DNA of 31,046 bases from JAJZQD01 sp021847735 (lineage in GTDB: Bacteria; Bacillota; Thermincolia; Thermincolales; UBA2595). This document shows, piece after piece, positions 1-7,760 of the stretch. The stretch is from contig DAHVYW010000115.1 of NCBI GenBank assembly GCA_027324025.1, positions 1 through 31,046 on the forward strand. Reading direction: 5' to 3'. How positions within the stretch are numbered: position 1 is the first letter of the stretch; each line of letters begins with the position of its first letter. A model generated the notes under the pieces. The model did no database searches and was not told the origin of the DNA. It saw only the letters and a program-made list of their open reading frames with translations. The position numbers and the translations under genes are program-made.

Positions 1-41
1 CAGCCCTCGGCAAGGGACGACGCTTTGATTCCTCTAATCAT
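1..41 (-). CDS. Start of an unidentified gene, truncated by the window edge
   Basis: On the minus strand an ATG (41-39) follows a good ribosome binding site (GGAGGTGG, overlapping the stop of the upstream corrinoid gene). The frame stays open to the window edge and gives 13 residues, MIRGIKASSLAEG. It lies 11 nt after the corrinoid protein gene, so it is the third gene of the permease-corrinoid unit. In such clusters this place is often taken by a methyltransferase or a corrinoid reactivator, but 13 residues cannot identify a family. Confidence 0.55.
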   Translation of the reverse strand, partial: MIRGIKASSLAEG

Positions 42-52
42 TGCTCCACCTC

Positions 53-688
53 CTACAGTAATTCATTAGCTATGGTGACTGCATCCATAGCGTTTTCGCC
101 GTATGCATCAGCCCCAATTCTCTGTGCCCATTCCTTGTTTATAGGAGCGCCGCCAACAATGGTTTTGACCTTTCCCTGCAGCCCTAATTTGGCCAATTCT
201 TCTTCAATTAGCTTTTGGCCGCCCATGGTAGTGGTCATCAGTGTGGAGGAAGCAATAATATCCGCTCCAACCTCTTTAGCTTTCTCAATAAAACTGCTAA
301 TAGGCACATCACGACCGAGGTCAAAAACTTCGAACCCGTTGACCCGGAGCATCGTCGCTACGATGCTTTTGCCGATATCATGGATATCACCTTCGATTGT
401 TCCTATTACGATTTTGCCTTTTTTTTCCTCCTGGCTGGTTGGGATGTGGGGTTTCAAAATTTCCATAGCCATAGTCATGGCTTGAGCTGCAACCATTACA
501 TAAGGCAGTGAAACTTCTTCCTTGGCAAATTGATCGCCTATTTCTATCATGCCTGCAGTATACCCCTCGTTAATAAGTTCCAATAAGTTTACGCCTGCAG
601 CCACCGCTTCCCGGGCTATATTTTCAGCGGTCTCTTCGTCACCGTTTACAACAGCCTCCCTGGCCAACTTAATAAAGTCTTTTGACAT
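53..688 (-). CDS. Corrinoid (B12-binding) methyl carrier protein, MtbC/MttC type
   Basis: Methyltransferase cognate corrinoid protein of 211 aa. The N-terminal helical cap (about residues 1-88) is followed by a Rossmann-like B12 domain with the base-off signature D-I-H-D-I-G. The cobalt-ligating His is near residue 103. The S-x-L block (SSTLMTTT) and the GG motif (VGGAP) come at the usual distances. The family accepts a methyl group from a substrate:corrinoid methyltransferase and passes it to a second methyltransferase in the cytoplasm. I prefer the ATG at 688 to the GTG at 697, because the GAGGGG Shine-Dalgarno is well spaced only for the ATG. It is downstream of the permease on the same strand (122-nt gap) and overlaps the ribosome site of the next gene. 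It is the first of three such proteins in the window; its partner methyltransferase is probably outside. Confidence 0.93.
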   Translation of the reverse strand: MSKDFIKLAREAVVNGDEETAENIAREAVAAGVNLLELINEGYTAGMIEIGDQFAKEEVSLPYVMVAAQAMTMAMEILKPHIPTSQEEKKGKIVIGTIEGDIHDIGKSIVATMLRVNGFEVFDLGRDVPISSFIEKAKEVGADIIASSTLMTTTMGGQKLIEEELAKLGLQGKVKTIVGGAPINKEWAQRIGADAYGENAMDAVTIANELL

Positions 689-810
689 TCCTTTCACCCC
701 TCGACTCTATATAGTCTGAAGCTTATCCTATTACTCATCTGACTTCGTCTACTTCTATGTACCATTCGACGCGGTCTCCCGGCAAATTACAAAACACCTC
801 TTGGCAGTTT

Positions 811-2427
811 TTATTCCGGGGGAATTTCTCTAAAGGCATTACTGATATCAATCCCTTTAGTGGATTGGCGCATTTTGGCGACAGCATACCAAATCAGGGT
901 AAACGCAAATATCCCGAACACCAGCAGGTACGGTACAAGGCCTGTAAGTCCGAACTGCGGAAAAATCAGGAAGGAAATAGTCATTCCTCCACAGAGAGCT
1001 GCCGCAAGGAAGCCTAAGATTGTGATTAAGGGAATACCCGCAAAGGTGAACCTGGAGCCGGGGGACGCATCATAAATCTGCTTAGCCCGGTAGGGCATGA
1101 GTGCGGCAGCAAGGGTGCTGACAAAGAATACATAACCTCCCGCAAAAGTTACACCCAGGGTATATGTGGCCCAATTAGGCACGTAATTATAGGCTAATAT
1201 CCAGAATAAACTGGCTACAAAATAAGCCACGTGGGCATTTACCGGGGAGTGAAGTTTGGCACTAACTTTAGAAGCCCACATTGGTAAAACACGGTCTAAA
1301 GACATGGCTACTATAATCCTCGTCATACCTATGTAGCAGTTGCAAAATACCTGGAAGGCGTTGGATATATATCCTAGACTGATTAAAATGATAATGATAG
1401 GGCTGCTGGTAAGGCCAATAGCCAGGATATTGGGAAATGGGTTAATGTTACCCAGGCCTGGCCCTACTCTGGCATAATAACCGGCTGCGGCAGCGGACAG
1501 GAACGGGCTGCCAACTGCTCTTTCCTCAGCCCATCCCAACAAAGCGAGCAGAAGTCCCGAAGTAATCAGAGAACCGATTATAATAAACATCTGGTTCTTA
1601 AAAACACTGGCACCCTTAATCTCACCACCCTGCTGGACACTGTAAGAAGCCCACTGAAGGCCCGTCCAGGCAATGGGAGCAATTCCCAAGGTGGCAAGCC
1701 AGCTAAAGGCAGGTTTAACATTCCAGCCTGCTTTGGCAACACCGTCAATGGTACCGGAGTAAAAGCCCTTTGTTCCGTCGATTATAGCCGCAAATCTGTT
1801 AATCCCAACCGCAAATTGTTCCGGAGTAGTCCGCAGAAATTGTATTACCATGATTCCGAAGGCTATCAAGGTAGCCCAAAACAGTAAATACTGGATGTTA
1901 ACAAAGTTTTTGAAACGTCTTGTCAACAACAATGTGGCCAGGAATGAAAACAGGATACTGATTGTTACCACGCCCGTAGGTGACTGAGCCGCCAAGCCAA
2001 AAGAGATTAAGGATTTGCTGCCCATAGCGGCCCCTAACCCGAGGAACAGCGGGGCAATACCGAGGACAGCCATCAGCCAGCCGGCCAGAGCCACCCACTG
2101 AAGAATCCAGATAATATATCCGGAGAATACTATCGTGAAGCCAACTCCTCCGCTAAAGATCCGGCTTTGGAAAACGTAATCCCCGCCGCTTCGCGGCATA
2201 GCACTGGCCATCCAAACGTAGGTCAGCGCAATAGGTATCTCAATAGCCGTGGCGATTAAGATACCCTTGGGAATACTTCCACCCGGAAATGCCGAAGGGC
2301 CCCAAAGAAAGACCCATGGGAAAATTAGACCAATAGCAAGCACATTGTACATAAAAGCACTGAAGGGGGACATATCCCGGACCAATCCCGATGCCTTTCT
2401 GGTAAAAACCTCCACATTACTTGACAT
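811..2427 (-). CDS. APC-superfamily amino acid/amine permease
   Basis: Integral membrane transporter of 538 aa with about 12-13 hydrophobic segments spread over the whole length. The N-terminal part has the APC-like stretch ending PRSGGDYVFQSR, typical of the first helices of amino acid-polyamine-organocation carriers. The ATG at 2427 follows a strong AAGGAGG site at about 8 nt. It is slightly longer than many bacterial APC permeases (450-500 aa). It is the first gene of a leftward unit with a corrinoid protein, so it probably imports the methylated compound or amino acid that the unit demethylates. The substrate cannot be read from the sequence. Confidence 0.88.
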   Translation of the reverse strand: MSSNVEVFTRKASGLVRDMSPFSAFMYNVLAIGLIFPWVFLWGPSAFPGGSIPKGILIATAIEIPIALTYVWMASAMPRSGGDYVFQSRIFSGGVGFTIVFSGYIIWILQWVALAGWLMAVLGIAPLFLGLGAAMGSKSLISFGLAAQSPTGVVTISILFSFLATLLLTRRFKNFVNIQYLLFWATLIAFGIMVIQFLRTTPEQFAVGINRFAAIIDGTKGFYSGTIDGVAKAGWNVKPAFSWLATLGIAPIAWTGLQWASYSVQQGGEIKGASVFKNQMFIIIGSLITSGLLLALLGWAEERAVGSPFLSAAAAGYYARVGPGLGNINPFPNILAIGLTSSPIIIILISLGYISNAFQVFCNCYIGMTRIIVAMSLDRVLPMWASKVSAKLHSPVNAHVAYFVASLFWILAYNYVPNWATYTLGVTFAGGYVFFVSTLAAALMPYRAKQIYDASPGSRFTFAGIPLITILGFLAAALCGGMTISFLIFPQFGLTGLVPYLLVFGIFAFTLIWYAVAKMRQSTKGIDISNAFREIPPE

Positions 2428-2840
2428 AGCGTGTTCCTCCTTTTTTCAATTAACCTGATGTCATTTGATATCCCACTGCTTCATTATCTGCCAAATTTAC
2501 AATACAGCTGCGTAACACCCCCTCACCATCCTCACTGCACCGCAAAGCAAATCTTTTTTTACATGATTATATAATGAAAAGGATTATAATCGATTGCAAA
2601 ATGTTGCGGTATTTATGAATTATCTTGCTTTCTGGTGCAGCGACCGGTAACCTGGTTAAAATAATTGTATTGACTATAAACTACGATAGTAGTAGAATAA
2701 AACCAACTATATAGACGGTTAATCCGGCGTAGGAGTTGACTGGAAGAGCGCTGAAGTTCTTCATGGTTTAAGGATTGTTATCCCTTGAATCGCGGAGAGC
2801 TTTTTGTTTTTTTTAAAACACTTGAAAGAGGCGAACTGCT
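2428..2840. promoter_or_regulatory. Divergent control region between permease and ubiX/pocR units
   Basis: A 413-nt gene-free, AT-rich stretch separates two divergent transcription units. It includes the promoter listed separately at 2670-2698, a TATA-rich patch at 2567-2600 that could serve the leftward permease, and about 140 nt of untranslated leader before ubiX. The leader ends in a T-rich run near 2807-2817, but I could not draw a convincing terminator stem before it. I saw no cobalamin riboswitch. A binding site for the adjacent PocR/AraC regulator is expected here but I could not identify it. Confidence 0.45.
2670..2698 (+). promoter_or_regulatory. Sigma-A-like promoter for ubiX-pocR-corrinoid unit
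   Basis: TTGACT (2670-2675), a 17-nt spacer and TAGAAT (2693-2698) closely match the vegetative consensus. The site points toward the ubiX-like gene and leaves a leader of about 135 nt. Confidence 0.6.
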
Positions 2841-3410
2841 ATCAGACTCATTGTTGCAATAACGGGAGCGTCCGGGGCAATCTACGGTATCAGAACCTTG
2901 ATGGAAACAAAAAGGCTGGACATAGAAACCCACCTTATTCTAAGCAGATGGGCCAAAACCACGATAGTAACTGAAACCGAATATACCGTGGAGCAGTTAC
3001 AGGATATGGCGGATTTTTATTACGAAAATGATAATTTAAGTGCGCCGGTAGCCAGTGGGTCCGTTAAGTGGGATGGCATGATAGTTGCTCCTTGCAGCAT
3101 GAAGACTCTAGCCTGTATTGCAAGTGGCTATACCGAAGGTCTTGTTGCCAGGGCGGCCGACGTGGCTATCAAGGAACGAAGACGGTTAGTACTGTTAACA
3201 AGAGAGTGTCCCTTAAATCCTATTCACCTGGAAAACATGCTTAACCTTACCAGGCTTGGGGTGACTATCATGCCGCCCGTACCGGCTTTTTATACCAGAC
3301 CCGAAACAGTTGAGGATATAGTCAACCAAACTGTGGGCAGGACCCTGGATCAGTTTGGCCTGGAGATTGACATTTTAAAACGCTGGGGTGGAGGTTACTA
3401 TGGGCGTTAG
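2841..3410 (+). CDS. ubiX: UbiX/Pad1-like flavin prenyltransferase (apparent ATC start)
   Basis: A 189-aa protein of the UbiX/Pad1 family, which attaches a dimethylallyl group to FMN to make the prenyl-FMN cofactor of UbiD decarboxylases. Visible family signatures are the N-terminal ITGASGAIYGIR flavin loop, APCSMKTLA, RAADVAIKERR, TRECPLNPIHLENM and PPVPAFYTRP. The family N-terminus (normally M-R-L-I-V-A-I-T-G) is encoded in frame from 2841, but the first codon is ATC. An in-frame TGA lies at 2823 and no ATG, GTG or TTG occurs before 2898, which would cut off the nucleotide-binding loop. AGAGG at 2827-2831 is ideally spaced (9 nt) for 2841. Either ATC is used as the start or the sequence has a C-for-G change. 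The 3' end overlaps the PocR regulator by 11 nt, and no UbiD partner is in the window. Confidence 0.88.
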   Translation: MRLIVAITGASGAIYGIRTLMETKRLDIETHLILSRWAKTTIVTETEYTVEQLQDMADFYYENDNLSAPVASGSVKWDGMIVAPCSMKTLACIASGYTEGLVARAADVAIKERRRLVLLTRECPLNPIHLENMLNLTRLGVTIMPPVPAFYTRPETVEDIVNQTVGRTLDQFGLEIDILKRWGGGYYGR

Positions 3411-4695
3411 AACGGAACTAACACACCTTGTTTCCGAGGAGTTACTGCTGAAAATTCTATCAACGTTTTCGTCAGCCACGGGGCTTCGGGCCATTATTAT
3501 TGACCGTGAGGGCTATCCCCAGGTACCGCTCGGGTTCCAGGAAGGCTGCACCTTCTGCCGGGTTATTCATGATGACCCAGTGGGCCGGAATAAGTGCAGG
3601 GGTTCATATGCCCGGGCCGGAAAACAAGCCGCGCAATTTGGGGAACCCTATATTTTCCGGTGTCATGCCGGGCTGGTTGCGTTTGCGGCTCCTATAGTAA
3701 CAGAAGGTAATCATATAGCCTCCATCATTTGTGGGCAGGTTTTAATGTGGGAACCTGAGGATTTCTTTTGGGAAGAAATTGTTGAAATGACCTCCGGTTT
3801 AAATATAAATACCGATATTTTGATATCTGCCGCGGAAGAACTGGAGGTAATCTCAGGGATCAAAGTACAGGCGGCCGCAGACCTGCTTTTTGTAGTAGCA
3901 AACCAAATAATGCAAAGCGGGATGCTGGCCCTTCAGCAGCGGAAGGAAATTGCGTGGCGCCAAACCCAGCTAAGTGAAGAAATCCGGGCTCGTAAAGACC
4001 TGGAGAAAAAACTGGCAGAAGTAGAAGGTGGTATGTTAGGCGGTTATTCCCTGCACAAAGAAAGGGAGTTGACGGGAATGGTCCGCATCGCCGACCGCGA
4101 AGGGGCCTACCGTATACTGAATGAACTGATTTCGGAGATTATGGAAAAGTACATTTCGCAGCCACGTATTTTTAAGGTCCGGGTTCTTGAATTACTGGTA
4201 GTCCTGTCCCGGTCAGCCGCAGAGGGGGGCGCCGACCTGAAAGAACTTCTCAACCTTAACTACCAGTACATCGAAGAAATATCACGCACCGAAGAAGTGG
4301 ATGAACTTTGCAACTGGATTTTTAAGGTTATGGATTCATTTGTTGAACTGGTCTATGGTATCACAGGCGTCAAGTATACGGAAATAATTGAAGCCGCCAC
4401 CCAATATATTCGTAAGCACTATGACCAAAACCTCACTATTAATGAGATTGCCAGGGTTGTTTTTATTAGCCCTTATTATCTAAGCCATATTTTTAAAGAG
4501 CACTTAAACTGCACTTTAATTGATTATCTGACTAAGGTCAGGATGGAACAGGCCAAAAAACTGCTGCGCAATCCAAGATTATCAATAGTTGATGTTGCTG
4601 AAAAAATTGGTTATAACGATTCTGGATATTTCAGCAAGGTGTTTAAGAAAACCGTGGGCATTTCTCCGTCTATTTTTAAGAAGCAGTTGGTATAA
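3400..4695 (+). CDS. PocR-sensor AraC-family transcriptional regulator
   Basis: A regulator of 431 aa. Residues ~10-180 form a PocR-type ligand-sensing domain with its Cys pattern (CTFCRVIHDD, GRNKCRG, FRCHAGL). A short coiled-coil-like linker (EEIRARKDLEKKLAE) and a helical middle region follow. The C-terminal ~100 residues are an AraC double helix-turn-helix (LTINEIARVVFISPYYLSHI; SIVDVAEKIGYNDSGYFSKVF). PocR domains are thought to sense small one- to three-carbon compounds or related ligands. The ATG at 3400 is chosen over the in-frame GTG at 3388 because GGAGGT lies just before it. It overlaps ubiX by 11 nt and precedes a corrinoid protein by 37 nt, so it probably activates the nearby methyl-transfer genes, perhaps both units. 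Confidence 0.9.
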   Translation: MGVRTELTHLVSEELLLKILSTFSSATGLRAIIIDREGYPQVPLGFQEGCTFCRVIHDDPVGRNKCRGSYARAGKQAAQFGEPYIFRCHAGLVAFAAPIVTEGNHIASIICGQVLMWEPEDFFWEEIVEMTSGLNINTDILISAAEELEVISGIKVQAAADLLFVVANQIMQSGMLALQQRKEIAWRQTQLSEEIRARKDLEKKLAEVEGGMLGGYSLHKERELTGMVRIADREGAYRILNELISEIMEKYISQPRIFKVRVLELLVVLSRSAAEGGADLKELLNLNYQYIEEISRTEEVDELCNWIFKVMDSFVELVYGITGVKYTEIIEAATQYIRKHYDQNLTINEIARVVFISPYYLSHIFKEHLNCTLIDYLTKVRMEQAKKLLRNPRLSIVDVAEKIGYNDSGYFSKVFKKTVGISPSIFKKQLV

Positions 4696-4732
4696 CGCTT
4701 GGTTTTTCCTTTTAACGGAAAGGATGAGGCTT

Positions 4733-5368
4733 ATGTATCTCTCTCGGATTGCCGCTTCATTAAGAGAAGGGGATACCGGAGAAGTTCGCCGGTTAACAGC
4801 GGAAGCCTTGGAAAGAAGGTATCCCCCGGAGCGGATTCTCAACCAGGCATTCATTCCTGCCATGGAAGACATCGGTAAGAAATTCCGGGGCAGTGAGATT
4901 TTTATTCCTGAGGTGTTAAGGGCTTCCCGGGCCATGCACGGAGGTATTCGGATCCTGCAGGATAAATTTCTCCGCCAGGTTCGCGACAAAAAGCCGGTCC
5001 GCGTTTTAGTCGGTACTGTGGCCGGTGATCTCCATGATATTGGGAAAAACCTGGTGAGTATATTTATTACCACTAAAGGGTGTGAAGTTATCAATCTTGG
5101 TATCGATGTACCCACCGAAGAATTTGTCTGGGCAGTTCGGAAGCATAAACCCCAGGCACTGGCTATGTCGGCCTTACTGACTACTACAATGCCGGCCATG
5201 CCAGAAACAATTCTGGCCCTGCAGAAGGCCGGTTTGCGTGACAATCTGAAAATTCTAGTAGGAGGGGGCCCTGTTACAAAACAATTCGCTGAGGAGATTG
5301 GCGCCGACGGATACGCGTATGATGCCAAGTTGGCGGCCGATTGGATTGCCGATATGTTTCCATTTTAG
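4733..5368 (+). CDS. Corrinoid (B12-binding) methyl carrier protein, second copy
   Basis: A 211-aa corrinoid protein with helical cap (residues ~1-85) and B12-binding domain. It shows D-L-H-D-I-G with the axial His near residue 101, the SALLTTTMPAMP block and VGGGP. It is closer in motif wording to the protein at 9261 than to the one at 688. ATG 4733 is preferred, with GGAAAGG 9 nt upstream; an in-frame ATG at 4724 directly abuts that site and would add three residues. It is last in the ubiX-pocR unit and has no methyltransferase beside it, so it may work with MttB-like enzymes encoded in the next operon or elsewhere. No clear terminator follows; the hairpin-rich island begins 30 nt later. 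Confidence 0.92.
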   Translation: MYLSRIAASLREGDTGEVRRLTAEALERRYPPERILNQAFIPAMEDIGKKFRGSEIFIPEVLRASRAMHGGIRILQDKFLRQVRDKKPVRVLVGTVAGDLHDIGKNLVSIFITTKGCEVINLGIDVPTEEFVWAVRKHKPQALAMSALLTTTMPAMPETILALQKAGLRDNLKILVGGGPVTKQFAEEIGADGYAYDAKLAADWIADMFPF

Positions 5369-5422
5369 GAAATCCTCGAACATGTTGAGAATGGGGGGTG
5401 TCCCAAAAGGGGCAGTCTCTTT

Positions 5423-5537
5423 ATCCCAATTCCAAGACTCCACCTTCTATTAGGTGGAGTTTCCACTTTTCTGCTTCAGTGGGGGTAGAGTCCCCCACTG
5501 AAGTTTCGATGTTCAGCTTTAGCTGAACGAGTTCACT
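5423..5537. repeat. 115-bp triple-hairpin direct repeat, copy 1
   Basis: Identical base for base to 6190-6304. It consists of three perfect stem-loops: ACTCCACC/GGTGGAGT, TTCAGTGGGGG/CCCCCACTGAA and GTTCAGCT/AGCTGAAC, followed by GAGTTCACT. The stacked subterminal palindromes resemble ends of IS200/IS605-type elements, or the 3' hairpins of TnpB-associated RNAs read on the minus strand. No transposase or TnpB is present here. Confidence 0.85.
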
Positions 5538-5551
5538 TTAGATACGCTGGC

Positions 5552-5731
5552 AAGGGAAGGGGCAGGCATATTCCTGCGAGCGAGCAACAACTCAGCCGGC
5601 AAAAGACCGCTCCCGCATACGCGGTCCACCCGCAGGGCACAACGGGGCTCTAAGCGTTGAAGCGCAAAAAGCCCCGACGGCGGTTGGCGGATGTCAGCCT
5701 CGCTCTCCGGAACACGCCTGCCCCTTCCCTT
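5552..5731 (+). ncRNA. Structured RNA candidate 1 (HEARO/omega-RNA-like?)
   Basis: A 180-nt unit closed by a perfect 16-bp stem: AAGGGAAGGGGCAGGC (5552-5567) with its complement at 5716-5731. Inside are nested helices, including a GGGGCT/AGCCCC hairpin at about 5644-5675 and GAGCGAG pairing with CTCGCTC near 5699. It shares ordered blocks with the unit at 5888-6130 on the opposite strand: CAACTCAGC, GCTCCCGCATAC, CTCTAAGCG-TGAAGCGC, GCGGATGTCAG and TCCGGAA. Conserved loops with different stem sequences point to a structured RNA rather than a protein. Size, closing stem and mobile setting recall HEARO (IscB-associated) RNAs, but that assignment is from memory and unverified. Confidence 0.55.
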
Positions 5732-5887
5732 AATGGCTCTGTCAAACTCAAGCTAGACCGCCCCTTTTTGGGACAATATGAGAAGAGCCATTTTCATTAT
5801 ATTTTCAGGAAATCTTTTTTGTTTTGGTCGGGCTCCCTCATCCCGTAAGGAACTGGGGCAGCCACCTGAATTTTGACCACAAATTCA

Positions 5888-6130
5888 GGAAGTGGCAGAT
5901 ATTTTCCGGAAGGACGAGTCTGACATCCGCTTGTCGGCCATGGCAGCTCTTAGCGCTTCAGCGCTTAGAGATGGCGGTACCCTTGGGGTAGATCCGTGTA
6001 TGCGGGAGCCGGAGCCCCCAATTTATTACCGGGACCTCGCGCTGAAAAGAAGCGCGAGGTCCCGACAAATTGGGGGAACCCCCGACAAGCTGAGTTGTAG
6101 CCGTCCTGGAGGAATTTATCTGCCACTTCC
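5888..6130 (-). ncRNA. Structured RNA candidate 2, homologous to candidate 1
   Basis: A 243-nt unit closed by a perfect 14-bp stem, GGAAGTGGCAGATA (5888-5901) with its complement at 6117-6130. Read on the minus strand it carries the same block order as 5552-5731 but has a longer inserted hairpin (GGGACCTCGCGCTT with its near-perfect complement, around 6033-6065) and TCTAAGCGCTGAAGCGCTTAGA-type pairing around 5954-5975. Terminal stems differ completely in sequence yet both pair perfectly, which is compensatory evidence for RNA structure. No protein gene lies inside. Confidence 0.55.
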
Positions 6131-6157
6131 GGGGCTTTCATGACTAATTTTCAAGGC

Positions 6158-6179
6158 TGTCCCAGTTAATTATGGGACA
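6158..6179. repeat. TGTCCCA palindrome
   Basis: TGTCCCA, an 8-nt loop, then TGGGACA form a perfect 7-bp inverted repeat. The outer bases match the ends of the MITE-like element at 5399-5775, so this may be a relic end of the same family. It sits between structured RNA 2 and the second 115-bp repeat. Confidence 0.5.
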
Positions 6180-6189
6180 CTTCCTTTTG

Positions 6190-6304
6190 ATCCCAATTCC
6201 AAGACTCCACCTTCTATTAGGTGGAGTTTCCACTTTTCTGCTTCAGTGGGGGTAGAGTCCCCCACTGAAGTTTCGATGTTCAGCTTTAGCTGAACGAGTT
6301 CACT
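6190..6304. repeat. 115-bp triple-hairpin direct repeat, copy 2
   Basis: Exact duplicate, in the same orientation, of 5423-5537, with the same three hairpins and the GAGTTCACT end. The two copies are 767 bp apart start to start and flank both structured RNA candidates. Perfect identity in non-coding DNA suggests recent duplication or ongoing gene conversion. Confidence 0.85.
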
Positions 6305-6518
6305 AACTCCATGACAAATCAGCTTATGTGCTTTAGGCCCAAGACAATAGCAAGATATTACATGAATAGCGCAATATCGTCCAGTGGGTTAGGAATCGTT
6401 TTATTGTATAATCAGTTTCAAGAAACTTGGGATATGAACATGTCTGAAATATGGTTGATTTAGGTTCTCCGGGCGAGTTTTTAACATCGTGGTTTTACGC
6501 ATTTAAGGGGGATGAAAA
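6305..6518 (+). promoter_or_regulatory. Upstream region of demethylation operon with a -10 like TATAAT
   Basis: The 214-nt region between the repeat and the kinase gene has a perfect TATAAT at 6407-6412 but no recognisable -35 at the right distance, as expected for an activator-dependent promoter. An imperfect inverted repeat (GATATT/AATATC, about 6353-6377) lies just upstream and could be a regulator site. Binding by the PocR/AraC protein is inference. Confidence 0.35.
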
Positions 6519-7721
6519 GTGGACATCAGTAAAATGCTTTGTTTTGAAGAACTCGACTCTACAAAAATCTTCTCGCTGTTTTTACAGAGCGAAGAGCTTA
6601 AAAACACCGCCTTATTCCTTAATGAAACATTTGATATGGCACTAAACAGGAGGTACATTATTGAAATCGCAGCCGCTTACGATCTTGGTGAGGTAACCGA
6701 TGTTTACGAAATCTTCGGAGGATATGTCAATAGAAGTTTTGGGATTTACACGGAAAAGGGTGGTCAGAAATTTGAATACTTTGTCCGGCGGTATAAAAAA
6801 GGAATAACTGAACAAGAAATCATGTTCGAGCACTCCCTAATCAATTTCTCGCTTTGCCACGGGTTGGATATAGCTGCAGGCATCACCAGCACCCAGGACG
6901 GAAAGACATATATTAAAAAGACAGAAGAGGTGGCAGGCAAGGTAAATGAGTTTTATTTCGCCGTTTACCGGTATCTCCCGGGCGAAGACAAGTACACATG
7001 GGTGAATAATCTATGGAATGATGAAGAATGTGCCAGTGCTGCGGAAGTCATGGCAACTTTCCATAATGCCTCCAGGAATTTCGACCCCAAAGGGCTGGAA
7101 AGAGTTGAGCCTAAGATTATGGAACTTTTACCCACTCTTCCGGACAAATTCAGGAGTTACGCCCAAACAGACTGCATGAATAGGTTTCACGAATACTACC
7201 TTACCAATTTGAATTCTATCCTGGAGGTAATCAACAAGACCAAAATTCCCCCGGGAGATTTGGCCCAAATGCCTGTAAATGCTATTCACAGTGATTTTCA
7301 TCCCGGCAACCTGAAATTCCAGGATAACAAAGCCGTTGGAATCTTCGATTTCGACTGGTCCAAAATCGATTTGCGGCTTTTTGACCTGGGGCTAGGCCTT
7401 GTTTACTGCTGCAGTTCCTGGGTGGACGGGCGGGATGGAACCCTGCGCCTTGACCAGTGTGCCGTTTTCCTGAAGGCTTATCAGAATAAGCTGAAGGCCC
7501 TGGGCGGTCTGGCCCCCCTTAATGATGTGGAAAAACAGTATTTACCTACTCTGTTGGCTGCCGGTAACATGTATCTTATATACTGGTGCCTGAGGTCTCA
7601 TTATGGCAATATAAACCTGAACTTTTTCGAGTACCTGTCTTATTTACAGCATCTGGTCAGGCTTATGAAATGGATTGAAGACCACAGGCAAGCGCTTTTG
7701 GATATAACAAAAACGATTTAG
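6519..7721 (+). CDS. APH/choline kinase-like phosphotransferase
   Basis: A 400-aa protein of the aminoglycoside phosphotransferase/choline-kinase fold. The catalytic loop HSDFHPGN (residues ~257-264, Brenner motif with the catalytic Asp) and the metal-binding IFDFDWS (D277, D279) are intact, so it should be an active ATP-dependent small-molecule kinase. An N-terminal extension of about 50 residues precedes the usual glycine-rich region (GGYVNRSF). The start is GTG at 6519, with GGGGGA about 8 nt upstream. It heads an operon with an MttB-family methyltransferase (39-nt gap), so the likely substrate is a methylated amino-alcohol or related compound rather than an antibiotic. The real substrate is unknown. 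Confidence 0.85.
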   Translation: MDISKMLCFEELDSTKIFSLFLQSEELKNTALFLNETFDMALNRRYIIEIAAAYDLGEVTDVYEIFGGYVNRSFGIYTEKGGQKFEYFVRRYKKGITEQEIMFEHSLINFSLCHGLDIAAGITSTQDGKTYIKKTEEVAGKVNEFYFAVYRYLPGEDKYTWVNNLWNDEECASAAEVMATFHNASRNFDPKGLERVEPKIMELLPTLPDKFRSYAQTDCMNRFHEYYLTNLNSILEVINKTKIPPGDLAQMPVNAIHSDFHPGNLKFQDNKAVGIFDFDWSKIDLRLFDLGLGLVYCCSSWVDGRDGTLRLDQCAVFLKAYQNKLKALGGLAPLNDVEKQYLPTLLAAGNMYLIYWCLRSHYGNINLNFFEYLSYLQHLVRLMKWIEDHRQALLDITKTI

Positions 7722-7760
7722 TTAATCCATTAAAATTAGTAAAAAACGACAGAAAGGAAA

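Larger units (their letters stand above)
5399..5775. mobile_element. MITE-like element with TGTCCC terminal inverted repeats
   Basis: The left end TGTCCCAAAAGGGGCAGTCT (5399-5418) and the right end at 5755-5775 form an imperfect inverted repeat (about 18 of 21 positions). The ~377-bp interior has no credible protein. It holds the first 115-bp hairpin repeat and the first structured RNA. I see no convincing target-site duplication, so it could also be a composite of independent insertions. A similar short palindrome beginning TGTCCCA lies at 6158-6179. Confidence 0.5.

Noticed and set aside
2700..2840. Cobalamin riboswitch before the ubiX/corrinoid unit
   Set aside because: No B12-box-like sequence was seen in the leader.
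4582..5328. 248-aa open frame on the minus strand
   Set aside because: Lies opposite the corrinoid protein gene at 4733-5368, has no ribosome site and its composition is that of an antisense shadow.
5657..6143. Short plus-strand frames of 63 and 83 codons in the hairpin island
   Set aside because: They run through the structured RNA stems; their content is explained by GC-rich hairpins rather than coding.
6519..7721. Aminoglycoside resistance gene
   Set aside because: The kinase motifs are shared by the whole APH/choline-kinase superfamily, and the operon context is methyl-group metabolism.
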